Below, in pieces: positions 7,374 to 18,186 of a DNA stretch of 64,000 bases. Numbering within the stretch: the stretch's first letter is position 1; each line of letters starts with the position of its first letter. The notes beneath the pieces were generated by a model that did not search any database, was not told the DNA's origin, and was given only the letters and a program-made list of their open reading frames with translations. The stretch comes from Leisingera sp. M658. GTDB lineage: Bacteria; Pseudomonadota; Alphaproteobacteria; Rhodobacterales; Rhodobacteraceae. Position numbers and translations under genes: made by a program. The stretch is from NCBI RefSeq assembly GCF_025144145.1, contig NZ_CP083546.1:1070501-1134500 (forward strand), written 5' to 3'.

Positions 7374-9839
7374 ATGCCGCAACGCCCCCTTTCCCATATC
7401 CGCGTTCTCGACTTCGGCCATTACCTGGCCGGTCCCCTGACTGGCATGATGCTGGCCGATATGGGCGCCGAGGTGATCCGCATTTCCCCGCCCGGCGGCA
7501 CCGGCTTTGACGGCCCGGCCTTCGACATGCTGTCGCGGGGCAAGCAGGTGCTGGTACTGGACCTGAAATCCGATGAAGGCCGCGCCGCCGCAATTGAGCT
7601 GGCCAAACGTGCCGATGCGGTGATCGAAAACTTCCGCCCCGGGGTGATGGGCCGGCTGGGCCTGGGGCCGGAGGCCATGCGCGCGGCCAACGATCAGCTG
7701 GTCTATCTGTCGATGCCGGGCTTTGCCTCCACTGACGCTGATCTCGCGGACCTGCCCGCCTGGGAGGCGGTGATTGCCGCCTATACCGGCCAATTCACCG
7801 ACATGGGGCTGAACCGCCGCCTGATGGGCATCAACCCGTCTTTTTCGCCGCTGGCGCTGGCTTCGGCTTATGGGGCCAGCTTTGGCGCCATGTCTGTGCT
7901 GTTTGCGCTGAACGCGCGGGCACAGAACGGCGGCGACCATATCGAGGTGCCGCTGGCCGCCGCCCTGCTGGAGGGGCTGGTCTATAACTGCGAGCAGATC
8001 GAGGACTACCCCGAGCGCTATAAATCCCCGCGCGAGGTGGAGCTGGACCGGCGCGAAGCCGAAGGCCTGCCGATTAACCTGAAGTTCGAGGAGCTGTCGG
8101 AGTTCCTCGACCCGTTCTACCGCACCTACACCTGCGCTGATGGGCGCGGTTTCTATGTGGTGGCCGGCTCGGTCGCCACCCACCCGCGGCGGGTGCTGGA
8201 GACCCTTGGGCTGAAGGATCTGGCGGACGGGTTGCCGGATTTCTCCGCCTATCTGGACACCAAGGACTGGCCCGCGGAATGGTCAATGCGCAATTATCCG
8301 GTAGGGCCGTCCGACCGGGCGCGGGTGTCCTCGGCGATGAAGGCCGCCTTCCTGACCAAACCATCGTATGAGTGGGAGGATTTGTTCGGCGCCGCCAAGG
8401 CCCCCGCCACCGCGCAGCGTTTCACCAAGGAATGGCTGGACGACCCGCATGCGCTGGCCTCGGGCCTGGTGCTGCAGGTAGCGGATACCAAGCACGGCGC
8501 GATGCGGCAGATGGGCAATGTGGCCTGGCTGAGTGATGACGCAGGCGCAGCCCAGAAGGTCAGCGCCGTCAACGCAGATCTGTCTGCGCTGCTGGCAGAG
8601 CCGGAGCGCAGCACTGGCGGCGGTCATGAAGGCAAAGGATGGCTCGACGGATTGAAGGTCGTCGACCTTACCAATGTGATCGCCGGGCCGACCATCGGTT
8701 CAACCCTGGCGCGGTTTGGCGCCGAGGTGACGCTGGTGCAGCCGGTGGAACCGTCGGTGGATCCCTGGAACACCGTTGTCTTTGGCATCCACGCACAGCG
8801 CGGCAAGGAGAGCATCCTGCTGAACCTGCGCACGGACGCGGGGCAGGACGCATTGGCCAAGCTGATTGCTGGCGCTGATGTGATCACCATGAACGGCTCG
8901 GACCAGCAGCGGGACAAGCTGGGACTGTCTCCGGCGCGGTTGGCCGCGATCAACCCGCGCCTGATCCTGGTGCAGCTGGATGCCTTTGGCGGGCCTATGC
9001 GCGGGCCGAAGTCGGATCACCTGGGCTATGACGACCTGGCGCAGGCGGCAACCGGCGTGATGCTGCGCTTTGGCGGCGGCATGGACACGCCCGAGGAACA
9101 CGCCCATTTCGGCACCATCGACGTGCTGACCGGTTTTTGCGCCTGTGTGGCTCTGGGCGGCGCTTTGCTGCGGCTTAAGGAGACCGGCAAAGGCGGGGTG
9201 GCGCGGGCCTCGCTGGCAGCGGCGGGCAATCTGATCCAGGCGCAGTTCATGTATGATCACACGGGCAGGGCACCGTTTGACGAACCCTCAGGCCGCGAGG
9301 CCCTGGGCTGGGGGCCGTTCTACCATTGCTATCAGGCCGCGGACGGCTGGTTCTTCTTTGCGGCGCCCAGCGAGCGCGGCGCTGCGCTGGCGCGGGTGGC
9401 AGAGCTGGCAGACCTGGCCGCGCTGCCGGAGGATCAGTTGCACAGCGCCCTGTCCCTGCGGTTCAGCACGCAGCCGCTTGCCCATTGGCGTGCGGCTTTT
9501 GCCGGAACTTCTTCCACGGCGGTGCCGCTGTCGTCGCTGCACGAAACCCGCGATGCGGCGCTGCAGCTGGAAAGCGCCGGCAATATCGACCTGAAACAAG
9601 CTACGTTCCGGGTGATCCGCCACGACCGGCACCCGATGGGCCGCTGGTGCGATTTGGTGGCGCCGAATGCGATGCGTCCGCAAACCGGCCGGATCACCAT
9701 CCCGGGGCCCGCGCCGAAATACGGTGCGCACACCAGAACCATCCTGGAGCGGTTGGGTTACCCGCCGGAACAGGCTGAGGCGATGATTGCCAGCGGTGCT
9801 GCGGGTGAGGCCTGGTCGGAAAAATACTTGCCGGAATAG
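7374..9839 (+). CDS. Tandem-domain CaiB/BaiF (family III) CoA-transferase
   Basis: An 821-aa protein made of two successive family III CoA-transferase domains. The first begins with LDFGHYLAGPLTGMMLADMG near residue 11 and the second with VVDLTNVIAGPTIGSTLARF near residue 428. Typical members are about 400 aa and act as interlocked homodimers (formyl-CoA:oxalate, carnitine, bile-acid CoA transferases); a fused pair may fold back as an internal pseudo-dimer. The domains are not identical and the usual Asp nucleophile was not assigned. It lies opposite the LysR gene, which is its likely regulator. The substrate acid cannot be told; a dehydratase-hydratase or acyl-CoA partner is absent locally. 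Confidence 0.88.
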   Translation: MPQRPLSHIRVLDFGHYLAGPLTGMMLADMGAEVIRISPPGGTGFDGPAFDMLSRGKQVLVLDLKSDEGRAAAIELAKRADAVIENFRPGVMGRLGLGPEAMRAANDQLVYLSMPGFASTDADLADLPAWEAVIAAYTGQFTDMGLNRRLMGINPSFSPLALASAYGASFGAMSVLFALNARAQNGGDHIEVPLAAALLEGLVYNCEQIEDYPERYKSPREVELDRREAEGLPINLKFEELSEFLDPFYRTYTCADGRGFYVVAGSVATHPRRVLETLGLKDLADGLPDFSAYLDTKDWPAEWSMRNYPVGPSDRARVSSAMKAAFLTKPSYEWEDLFGAAKAPATAQRFTKEWLDDPHALASGLVLQVADTKHGAMRQMGNVAWLSDDAGAAQKVSAVNADLSALLAEPERSTGGGHEGKGWLDGLKVVDLTNVIAGPTIGSTLARFGAEVTLVQPVEPSVDPWNTVVFGIHAQRGKESILLNLRTDAGQDALAKLIAGADVITMNGSDQQRDKLGLSPARLAAINPRLILVQLDAFGGPMRGPKSDHLGYDDLAQAATGVMLRFGGGMDTPEEHAHFGTIDVLTGFCACVALGGALLRLKETGKGGVARASLAAAGNLIQAQFMYDHTGRAPFDEPSGREALGWGPFYHCYQAADGWFFFAAPSERGAALARVAELADLAALPEDQLHSALSLRFSTQPLAHWRAAFAGTSSTAVPLSSLHETRDAALQLESAGNIDLKQATFRVIRHDRHPMGRWCDLVAPNAMRPQTGRITIPGPAPKYGAHTRTILERLGYPPEQAEAMIASGAAGEAWSEKYLPE

Positions 9840-10046
9840 GTCTTGGATCTGCGGTCTTGCAGAGTGTGGGGCGCCCGTTTGTCCTTGCCGGGAAATGCGG
9901 GGAATTGGAAATTACCTGCCGCAAAAGGCGTAAAACTTCCGGATTCTGGATTAATTTGTGAAACCGTCATATAGTGGCATCTCATGCCAAATGAACCTGT
10001 GTGCCGGACGGTCGGAAATGTCCGGGCAGCGGGGAAAGGGGGCGGG

Positions 10047-10880
10047 ATGCTGATTGCGGTCGTGCTTGTGCTGATCGTGGCGGGGTCTGTTGCGTTCCAT
10101 CTGTTAAGTCCGTGGTGGTGGACGCCGATCGCGTCGAATTGGGACTATATCGACGATACGCTGGTTATAACTTTCTGGATCACCGGCGCGGTGTTTGCCG
10201 CGGTGGTCTTGTTTACGGCTTATTGCGTCTGGAAATTCCGCCACCGGCCCGGGCACAAGGCGGAATTCGACCCGGAAAACAAACGGCTGGAGCTGTGGCT
10301 GACCGGGGTGACCGCTGTGGGAGTGGCGGCGATGCTGGTGCCGGGGCTGTTTGTGTGGAAGCAGTTCGTCACCGTGCCTGAAGACGCCACTGAACTTGAG
10401 GTCTTCGGCCAGCAGTGGAGCTGGGCCTACCGGCTGCCCGGCGCTGACGGGGTGCTGGGCACCGCCGATGCGGAATGGGTGAACGGGGAAAACCCCTTGG
10501 GTGTCAATCCGCATGACCGCTTTGGCAAGGATGACCTTATAGTCGAGGGCGGTGAGGTGTATCTGCCGGTGGATAAGCCGGTGAAGCTGCTGCTGCGCTC
10601 GATCGATGTGCTGCACAATTTCTACGTGCCTGAATTCCGCGCCAAGATGGACATGGTGCCTGGCATGGTCACCTATATCTGGCTCATCCCCACCCGCACC
10701 GGCACCTTTGAAGTGTTATGCGCCGAGTACTGCGGCACCGCCCATCCCTTCATGCGCGGCTATGTGAGCGTTGTGGAGGCGGAGGAATACCAGGAGTGGC
10801 TGCAGGAGCAGCTGACTTTTGAAGAATATGCCAATGGGGGCTCTGAAACCGGAGCCGGAACCAGGCTCGCACGGCGCTGA
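10047..10880 (+). CDS. coxM: Cytochrome c oxidase subunit II (CoxM-like, alternative oxidase)
   Basis: Subunit II of an aa3-type heme-copper oxidase. It has two N-terminal membrane helices and a periplasmic cupredoxin domain that accepts electrons from cytochrome c. The CuA ligands are present: His in DVLHNFYVP near residue 188 and CAEYCGTAHPFM near residues 225-236. The start at 10047 is preferred because a purine-rich GGGAAAGGGGGCGGG precedes it; an in-frame ATG at 9984 (20 codons longer) lacks a ribosome-binding site. It opens a five-gene cluster ordered II-I-III-III-IV, matching the coxMNOP alternative oxidase of Bradyrhizobium more than the ctaC/ctaD/ctaE main oxidase. No heme-binding domain is fused to it. 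Confidence 0.9.
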   Translation: MLIAVVLVLIVAGSVAFHLLSPWWWTPIASNWDYIDDTLVITFWITGAVFAAVVLFTAYCVWKFRHRPGHKAEFDPENKRLELWLTGVTAVGVAAMLVPGLFVWKQFVTVPEDATELEVFGQQWSWAYRLPGADGVLGTADAEWVNGENPLGVNPHDRFGKDDLIVEGGEVYLPVDKPVKLLLRSIDVLHNFYVPEFRAKMDMVPGMVTYIWLIPTRTGTFEVLCAEYCGTAHPFMRGYVSVVEAEEYQEWLQEQLTFEEYANGGSETGAGTRLARR

Positions 10881-10950
10881 GGGGGCGGGCGCAATGCGCC
10901 CCCATGTGAGGAAGGCCGGGCGATACATCTGAATTGGATGGAGTTCTGCA

Positions 10951-12723
10951 ATGACCGACTACTTGCCTGAACCGGACAGCAATCTGCCGCCGCGCGAAGT
11001 GGCCGATGTGATGCCGCCGCATGCGCACAGCTGGATCGGCAAATACGTCTTCTCGCAGGATGCCAAATACATCGCCATCCAATACTCCGGCACCGCCATT
11101 GCAATTGGCATGGTGGCGCTGGTGCTGTCGTGGCTGATGCGGCTGCAGCTGGGCTTTCCCGGCACTTTCGACTTCATCACGGCCGAGGCCTATTACCAGT
11201 TTGTCACCATGCATGGGATGATCATGGTGGTCTATCTGCTGACAGCGATCTTCCTGGGGGGCTTCGGCAATTACCTGATCCCGCTGATGGTCGGTGCGCG
11301 CGATATGGTGTTTCCCTTCGTCAATATGCTCAGCTTCTGGATCTACCTGCTGGCAGTTCTGGTGCTGGTGGCCAGCTTCTTTGTTCCTGGCGGCCCCACC
11401 GGCGCAGGCTGGACGCTGTACCCGCCGCAGGCGGTGCTGTCCGGCACCCCAGGCGGCGCGCAGGGCGGGATCATCCTGATGCTGCTCTCGCTGATCCTGT
11501 TCATCATCGGTTTCACCATGGGCGGGCTGAACTATGCCGTCACCGTGCTGCAGGCCCGCACCCGCGGCATGACAATGATGCGGCTGCCGCTGACGGTCTG
11601 GGGGATCTTCACCGCCACGGTGATGGCGTTGCTGGCGTTTCCAGCGCTGTTTGTGGCCTGCGTGATGATGCTGTTCGACCGGCTGCTGGGCACCTCTTTC
11701 TTCATGCCGACGCTGGTGGAACTGGGTGAAAAGCTCAGCTATGGCGGCGGCAGCCCGATTGCGTTTCAGCATCTGTTCTGGTTTTTCGGCCACCCCGAAG
11801 TATACATCGTGGCACTGCCCGCCTTCGGTATCGTCTCCGATCTGATTGCCGTGCATGCGCGCAAGACGGTGTTCGGGTACCGGATGATGGTCTGGGCGAT
11901 CGTTATCATCGGCGCGCTCAGCTTTATTGTCTGGGCACACCATATGTATGTCTCGGGCATGCACCCATGGTTCGGCTTTTTCTTTGCCACCACCACGCTG
12001 ATCATCGCCATTCCCACGGCCATCAAAGTCTACAACTGGGTGCTGACCCTGTGGAAAGGCGACATCCACCTGACCATCCCGATGCTGTTTGCGCTGGGCT
12101 TTATCGTCACCTTCGTGAACGGCGGGCTGACGGGGCTGTTCCTGGGCAATGTGGTGGTTGATGTGCCGCTGTCGGACACGATGTTTGTAGTCGCCCATTT
12201 CCACATGGTGATGGGGGTGGCGCCGATCATGGTGATCTTTGGCGCGATCTATCACTGGTATCCGCTGATGACCGGCCGGCTGCTGAACAACGCTATGGGG
12301 CAGATCCATTTCTGGGTCACCTTCATTGGCGCTTATGCGATCTTCTTCCCGATGCATTATGTCGGACTTGTCGGCGTGCCGCGCCGCTATTTTGAGCTTG
12401 GCGAGCCGGAGTTCCTCACCGCACCGGTGGAAGGGCTGAATGCCTTCATTTCATCGGCGGCGCTGATAGTCGGCGCGGCGCAGCTGCTGTTCCTGTTCAA
12501 TATCCTCTGGAGCCTGCGCCACGGGCGCCGATCAGGCGGCAACCCTTGGCGTGCGGCCTCGCTGGAGTGGCAAACACCTGAAATCCCACCCCGGCACGGC
12601 AATTGGGACGAGCTGCCCAATGTCTACCGCTGGGCCTACGATTACAGCCTGCCCGGCGCGGCTGAGGATTACGTCGCGCAGACTGACCCTTGGGTGCCGG
12701 ACGGGCAGGGGCGGCGGCTGTGA
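10951..12723 (+). CDS. coxN: Cytochrome c oxidase subunit I (CoxN-like)
   Basis: The 590-aa catalytic subunit of a proton-pumping terminal oxidase, with about 12 transmembrane helices carrying the low-spin heme and the heme-CuB centre. The CuB ligand and its cross-linked tyrosine are seen in FGHPEVYIVALPAFG near residue 280 (His and Tyr of HPEVY), the two further CuB histidines in VWAHHMY near residue 330, and the heme histidines in VVAHFHMVMG near residue 415. The Tyr in HPEVY marks it as a type A (A1) oxidase. It lies 70 bp after subunit II and overlaps the next gene by 4 bp. Confidence 0.95.
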   Translation: MTDYLPEPDSNLPPREVADVMPPHAHSWIGKYVFSQDAKYIAIQYSGTAIAIGMVALVLSWLMRLQLGFPGTFDFITAEAYYQFVTMHGMIMVVYLLTAIFLGGFGNYLIPLMVGARDMVFPFVNMLSFWIYLLAVLVLVASFFVPGGPTGAGWTLYPPQAVLSGTPGGAQGGIILMLLSLILFIIGFTMGGLNYAVTVLQARTRGMTMMRLPLTVWGIFTATVMALLAFPALFVACVMMLFDRLLGTSFFMPTLVELGEKLSYGGGSPIAFQHLFWFFGHPEVYIVALPAFGIVSDLIAVHARKTVFGYRMMVWAIVIIGALSFIVWAHHMYVSGMHPWFGFFFATTTLIIAIPTAIKVYNWVLTLWKGDIHLTIPMLFALGFIVTFVNGGLTGLFLGNVVVDVPLSDTMFVVAHFHMVMGVAPIMVIFGAIYHWYPLMTGRLLNNAMGQIHFWVTFIGAYAIFFPMHYVGLVGVPRRYFELGEPEFLTAPVEGLNAFISSAALIVGAAQLLFLFNILWSLRHGRRSGGNPWRAASLEWQTPEIPPRHGNWDELPNVYRWAYDYSLPGAAEDYVAQTDPWVPDGQGRRL

Positions 12724-13430
12724 CTGTCATCCTCGCCTTTCTGGCGCTGGTGGCGCTGGCTGCGGGGCTGTGGCTGTCGCAGCAGCATCTGGCCGCCAAG
12801 CCCTGGCTGGAAACCGGGATTGCGCCCTTGGCGGGTCACGGTCCGGGCCGGGCGCCGGGTTTCATCTTCATAGCGGTCTTTGTAACGGTGATCGGCGGGC
12901 TGTTTGCCATGCTGGGCAGCGCCTTTGTCATGCAGATCGAAGAAACCCCGTGGGAGCTGGTGCCGCTGCCGGGCCGGGTCTGGCTGAACACGGTTTTGCT
13001 GCTGCTGGCCAGCCTGTGTCTGCAATTTGTGGTGATGTCCGCACGGGCAGGCACGCAGCGCTGGCTGCGCGGCAGCCTGATTGCAGCAAGCATCGCCACA
13101 CTCGCCTTTCTGGCCGGCCAGATGCAGGTGTGGATCACCTTGACCGATGGCGGCTACCGGCTGGATGGCACTCCGGCGGCGAGTTTCTTCTATCTGATCA
13201 CCGGCCTGCACGGGCTGCACATGCTGGGCGGTATTATCGCGCTGGCGGTGGTTTGCCTGCGCCATGCCGGGACCGGAACCGGATCAGGGGACGTCAAGAC
13301 GCTGCTGCCGGGTGTGCGGCTTTGCGCGCTCTATTGGCACGCGCTGCTGGCCTTCTGGCTGATGCTGTTTGCGCTGCTGCAGGGCTGGGGCAATGCGTTT
13401 CTGGCGCTTTGCCGCGCGGCTGTGAGTTGA
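12720..13430 (+). CDS. coxO: Subunit III-like membrane protein of cytochrome oxidase (CoxO-like)
   Basis: A 236-aa polytopic membrane protein of the cytochrome c oxidase subunit III type, with about six or seven hydrophobic segments and the LITGLHGLHMLGGII motif (about 155-170) that recurs in the next gene as MITGFHGTHVTIGV. Translation most likely starts at the GTG at 12720, which overlaps the TGA of subunit I (GTGA), with AGGGGCGG upstream, so the two are translationally coupled. Two subunit-III paralogues side by side are a known trait of coxMNOP-type operons. Its N-terminal half is unusually divergent and Gly/Ala rich. Confidence 0.82.
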   Translation: MTVILAFLALVALAAGLWLSQQHLAAKPWLETGIAPLAGHGPGRAPGFIFIAVFVTVIGGLFAMLGSAFVMQIEETPWELVPLPGRVWLNTVLLLLASLCLQFVVMSARAGTQRWLRGSLIAASIATLAFLAGQMQVWITLTDGGYRLDGTPAASFFYLITGLHGLHMLGGIIALAVVCLRHAGTGTGSGDVKTLLPGVRLCALYWHALLAFWLMLFALLQGWGNAFLALCRAAVS

Positions 13431-13442
13431 GGAGGGAGACCG

Positions 13443-14159
13443 ATGGAACACCCATTGCAAGGCCAGGACCAGACGCTGCAGCAGCAGGGCCATAGCGGCT
13501 TTGCCGCCGATTGGGGGTCGGACCAGCGCGCCTTCAAGAAGGTCTCCTGGGGCAAGGCGATGATGTGGATCCTGCTGCTGAGCGATACCTTCGTCTTTGC
13601 CTGCTTCCTTGTTGCCTACCTGAATGCCCGCAACTCCACCACCGTTGAATGGCCTAACGCCAGCGAGGTTTTTGCCCTGCATATCGGCGGCGCCAACCTG
13701 CCGCTGATCCTGATTGCCATCATGACCTTTGTGCTGATCTCTTCCTCCGGCACCATGGCGATGGCGGTGAACTGCGCCTACCGCAAGGCGCGCAAGGCCA
13801 CGGCCGTGCTGATGCTGGCCACTGCCGCGCTGGGCGCCGCCTTTGTCGGCATGCAGGCGTTTGAATGGTCCAAGCTGATTTCTGAGGGCGTGCGCCCCTG
13901 GGGCAACCCTTGGGGGGCCGAGCAATTCGGCGCCAGTTTCTTTATGATCACCGGCTTTCACGGCACCCATGTCACCATTGGAGTGATCTTTCTGGTGATC
14001 GTCGCCCGCCGGGTCTGGCGCGGTGATTTCGACCGCAACCAGCGCAGCTGGATGTCGGCGGGCAACGGCGACTATGAGGCGGTGGAGATCATGGGGCTTT
14101 ACTGGCACTTCGTCGACCTGGTCTGGGTCTTTATCTTTGCATTCTTCTATCTGTGGTAG
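13443..14159 (+). CDS. coxP: Cytochrome c oxidase subunit III (CoxP-like)
   Basis: A 238-aa subunit III, with a cytoplasmic N-terminus of about 35 residues followed by five hydrophobic helices. Family landmarks are WILLLSDTFVFACFLVAY (about 41-58), GMQAFEWSKLI, the MITGFHGTHV helix and the C-terminal GLYWHFVDLVWVFIFAFFYL, which is the classical subunit III ending. GGAGGGAGA precedes the ATG. It is the better-conserved of the two adjacent subunit III genes. It stabilises subunit I and helps proton uptake; it carries no cofactors. Confidence 0.92.
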   Translation: MEHPLQGQDQTLQQQGHSGFAADWGSDQRAFKKVSWGKAMMWILLLSDTFVFACFLVAYLNARNSTTVEWPNASEVFALHIGGANLPLILIAIMTFVLISSSGTMAMAVNCAYRKARKATAVLMLATAALGAAFVGMQAFEWSKLISEGVRPWGNPWGAEQFGASFFMITGFHGTHVTIGVIFLVIVARRVWRGDFDRNQRSWMSAGNGDYEAVEIMGLYWHFVDLVWVFIFAFFYLW

Positions 14160-14168
14160 GGGGCCGAT

Positions 14169-14540
14169 ATGACAGATTCACCGCAAACCGCCGAGGCCTC
14201 AGCGATGGCGCATGACGAGGGGCAGCAGCATCCGTTAAAGCTCTATTTTTCAGTCTGGATACTGCTGTTCGTGCTTAGCGCCGCCTCCTACTGGGTCGAT
14301 TACGCCCAGTTGCAGGGGCTATTGCGCTGGAGCCTGATCCTGATCTTCATGACGCTGAAGGCGGGGCTGATCATCGCGGTCTTCATGCATATGGCCTGGG
14401 AGCGGCTGGCGCTGATTTATGCGGTTCTGCTGCCGCCCCTGGCGATGATCGGGCTGCTGGCAATCCTGATCATCGAGTCGGATTACACGGCAGAAACACG
14501 GGTGATCGAATTCGGCCAGGGAAGTGCAGCAATCGAATAA
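14169..14540 (+). CDS. Cytochrome c oxidase subunit IV family protein
   Basis: A 123-aa small membrane protein with three hydrophobic segments (about residues 25-45, 55-75 and 80-105) and the LKLYFSVWILLFVLSAASYW start common to prokaryotic subunit IV (COX4_pro-type) proteins. It starts 9 bp after subunit III and closes the oxidase operon; a terminator follows. In other bacteria such subunits assist assembly or stability. No assembly factors (Cox11, heme O/A synthase, SCO) are encoded nearby. Confidence 0.85.
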   Translation: MTDSPQTAEASAMAHDEGQQHPLKLYFSVWILLFVLSAASYWVDYAQLQGLLRWSLILIFMTLKAGLIIAVFMHMAWERLALIYAVLLPPLAMIGLLAILIIESDYTAETRVIEFGQGSAAIE

Positions 14541-14608
14541 TCCTATCGCCCGGCTGAAGGCCGGGCAGCGCCTGACCTTCGCCTTGTATCTCAAAGGCCG
14601 CAATAAAA

Positions 14609-14641
14609 AAGGCGCCCCGGTTTCCCGAAGCGCCTTCTTTT
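14609..14641. terminator. Bidirectional terminator between cox operon and katG
   Basis: AAGGCGC pairs with GCGCCTT across a 14-base loop region. The hairpin is followed by CTTTTC on the plus strand and by a run of about six T on the minus strand (AATAAAAAA on plus), so it can end both the oxidase operon and the convergent katG. Confidence 0.8.
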
Positions 14642-14656
14642 CAAGTAAGGTGCTGC

Positions 14657-16918
<2,262 letters not shown>

Positions 16919-17041
16919 TCAGTCCAGCAGCGCAGGCACCGCCTGAAAATGCACTGGGGGCAAAAAACTGCTGTTGCCGGGAGTCCCTGTTGTTCTGCAG
17001 AGGAGGCTAGCAGGGAAATCCCATTGGATTAAGTTGCATTT

Positions 17042-17059
17042 ATTCATCGCAGTGATAAT
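17042..17059. promoter_or_regulatory. Candidate OxyR/LysR binding site in the katG-oxyR spacer
   Basis: In the 209-bp spacer between the divergent katG and oxyR starts, ATTCATCGCAGTGATAAT is an imperfect dyad of the LysR T-N11-A type, close to the oxyR start, consistent with autorepression. No closer match to the extended OxyR consensus was found by eye. Confidence 0.3.
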
Positions 17060-17067
17060 GAAATCCT

Positions 17068-17985
17068 ATGATGAACGTGACTCTCCGCCAGATGCGCTAT
17101 TTTGAGGCGCTGGCCCAGCACCGCCATTTCGGCCGTGCGGCAGGTGCCTGCGCAGTTTCACAGCCCGCTTTGTCGGTTCAGATCAAGGAGCTGGAGGAAG
17201 CGCTGGGGGTGCAGCTGGTCGAACGCGGCGCCCGCCAGGTGCGGCTCACCAGCCTGGGTGAAGACCTGGCAGGCCGGGTGCGCGGTATTTTGCGATCAGT
17301 TGATGAGCTGGGCGAGCTGGCGCGGGCGTCCCGGGAGGGGCTGGCCGGGCGGTTGCGGATCGGGGTGATTCCCACCATTGCGCCCTATTTGCTGCCGTCG
17401 ATTGTCGGGAACCTGACCCGGCAATACCCGGAGGCTGACATCCGAGTGCGCGAAACCGTGACCCCAAGGCTGCTGGAAGAACTGGGAGAGGGCCGGCTGG
17501 ACACGGCGATTGTGGCGCTGCCGGTTTCGGAACCGGCCTTTGAGGAGGTGGCGCTGTTCGAAGAGGATTTTGTGCTGGTGCGCCCCGGCGAGGACACCGG
17601 CAAGCCGGTTCCTGGCCCCGATGGTTTGCGCGAAATGCGTCTGCTGCTGCTGGAGGAAGGGCATTGTTTCCGCGATCAGGCGCTGTCGTTCTGCAATATG
17701 CAGTCGGCAGCCCCGCGCGAGCTGCTGGATGGCAGCTCGCTGTCGACCCTGGTGCAGATGGTCAGCGCCGGAATCGGCGTCACGCTGATTCCCGAAATGG
17801 CCGTCCCGGTCGAGACCCGCTCGGCTGTTGTCTCGGTCGCGCGCTTCCGGGACCCTCAGCCGGCCCGCACCATTGGCATGATCTGGCGCCGCAGCAACCC
17901 GCTTGCGCGGCAGTTGATGCAGGTGGCAGAAGTGGTTCGGCAGGCTGCGCAGACCCTGCGTTCCAGCTATAGTCCGTTGAGTTGA
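17068..17985 (+). CDS. oxyR: Hydrogen-peroxide sensor and transcription activator OxyR
   Basis: A 305-aa LysR-type regulator. The winged helix-turn-helix covers residues 4-62 (HFGRAAGACAVSQPALSVQI) and the effector domain follows. Two cysteines, Cys200 and Cys209 in EEGHCFRDQALSFC, align with the peroxide-sensing pair Cys199/Cys208 of E. coli OxyR, which form an intramolecular disulfide on oxidation. Two adjacent ATG codons (17068 and 17071) could be the start. Divergence from katG supports the assignment and implies that katG is its direct target. Confidence 0.93.
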   Translation: MMNVTLRQMRYFEALAQHRHFGRAAGACAVSQPALSVQIKELEEALGVQLVERGARQVRLTSLGEDLAGRVRGILRSVDELGELARASREGLAGRLRIGVIPTIAPYLLPSIVGNLTRQYPEADIRVRETVTPRLLEELGEGRLDTAIVALPVSEPAFEEVALFEEDFVLVRPGEDTGKPVPGPDGLREMRLLLLEEGHCFRDQALSFCNMQSAAPRELLDGSSLSTLVQMVSAGIGVTLIPEMAVPVETRSAVVSVARFRDPQPARTIGMIWRRSNPLARQLMQVAEVVRQAAQTLRSSYSPLS

Positions 17986-18186
17986 AATGGATTTGTTTAG
18001 TATCTGTGGACAATCATCCGCCCTGTTTTCCAGCGATTGAGTGCCGCCAAAACCGCTGCAACCGCATGAGGATTGATGCCTAAAGGGCACGCTCACAACC
18101 ATTTTACGGCATTGCAGTTTCGGGCCGGAAGGTGCGTTGTTAAGCTTTCGTTAATAAAAAACGAATTTAGGCAGGCATACAGGCAG

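Noticed and set aside
10750-12357. A 535-codon minus-strand frame opposite coxN
   Set aside because: Antisense to a clearly identified oxidase subunit I; His/Gln-rich low-complexity product.
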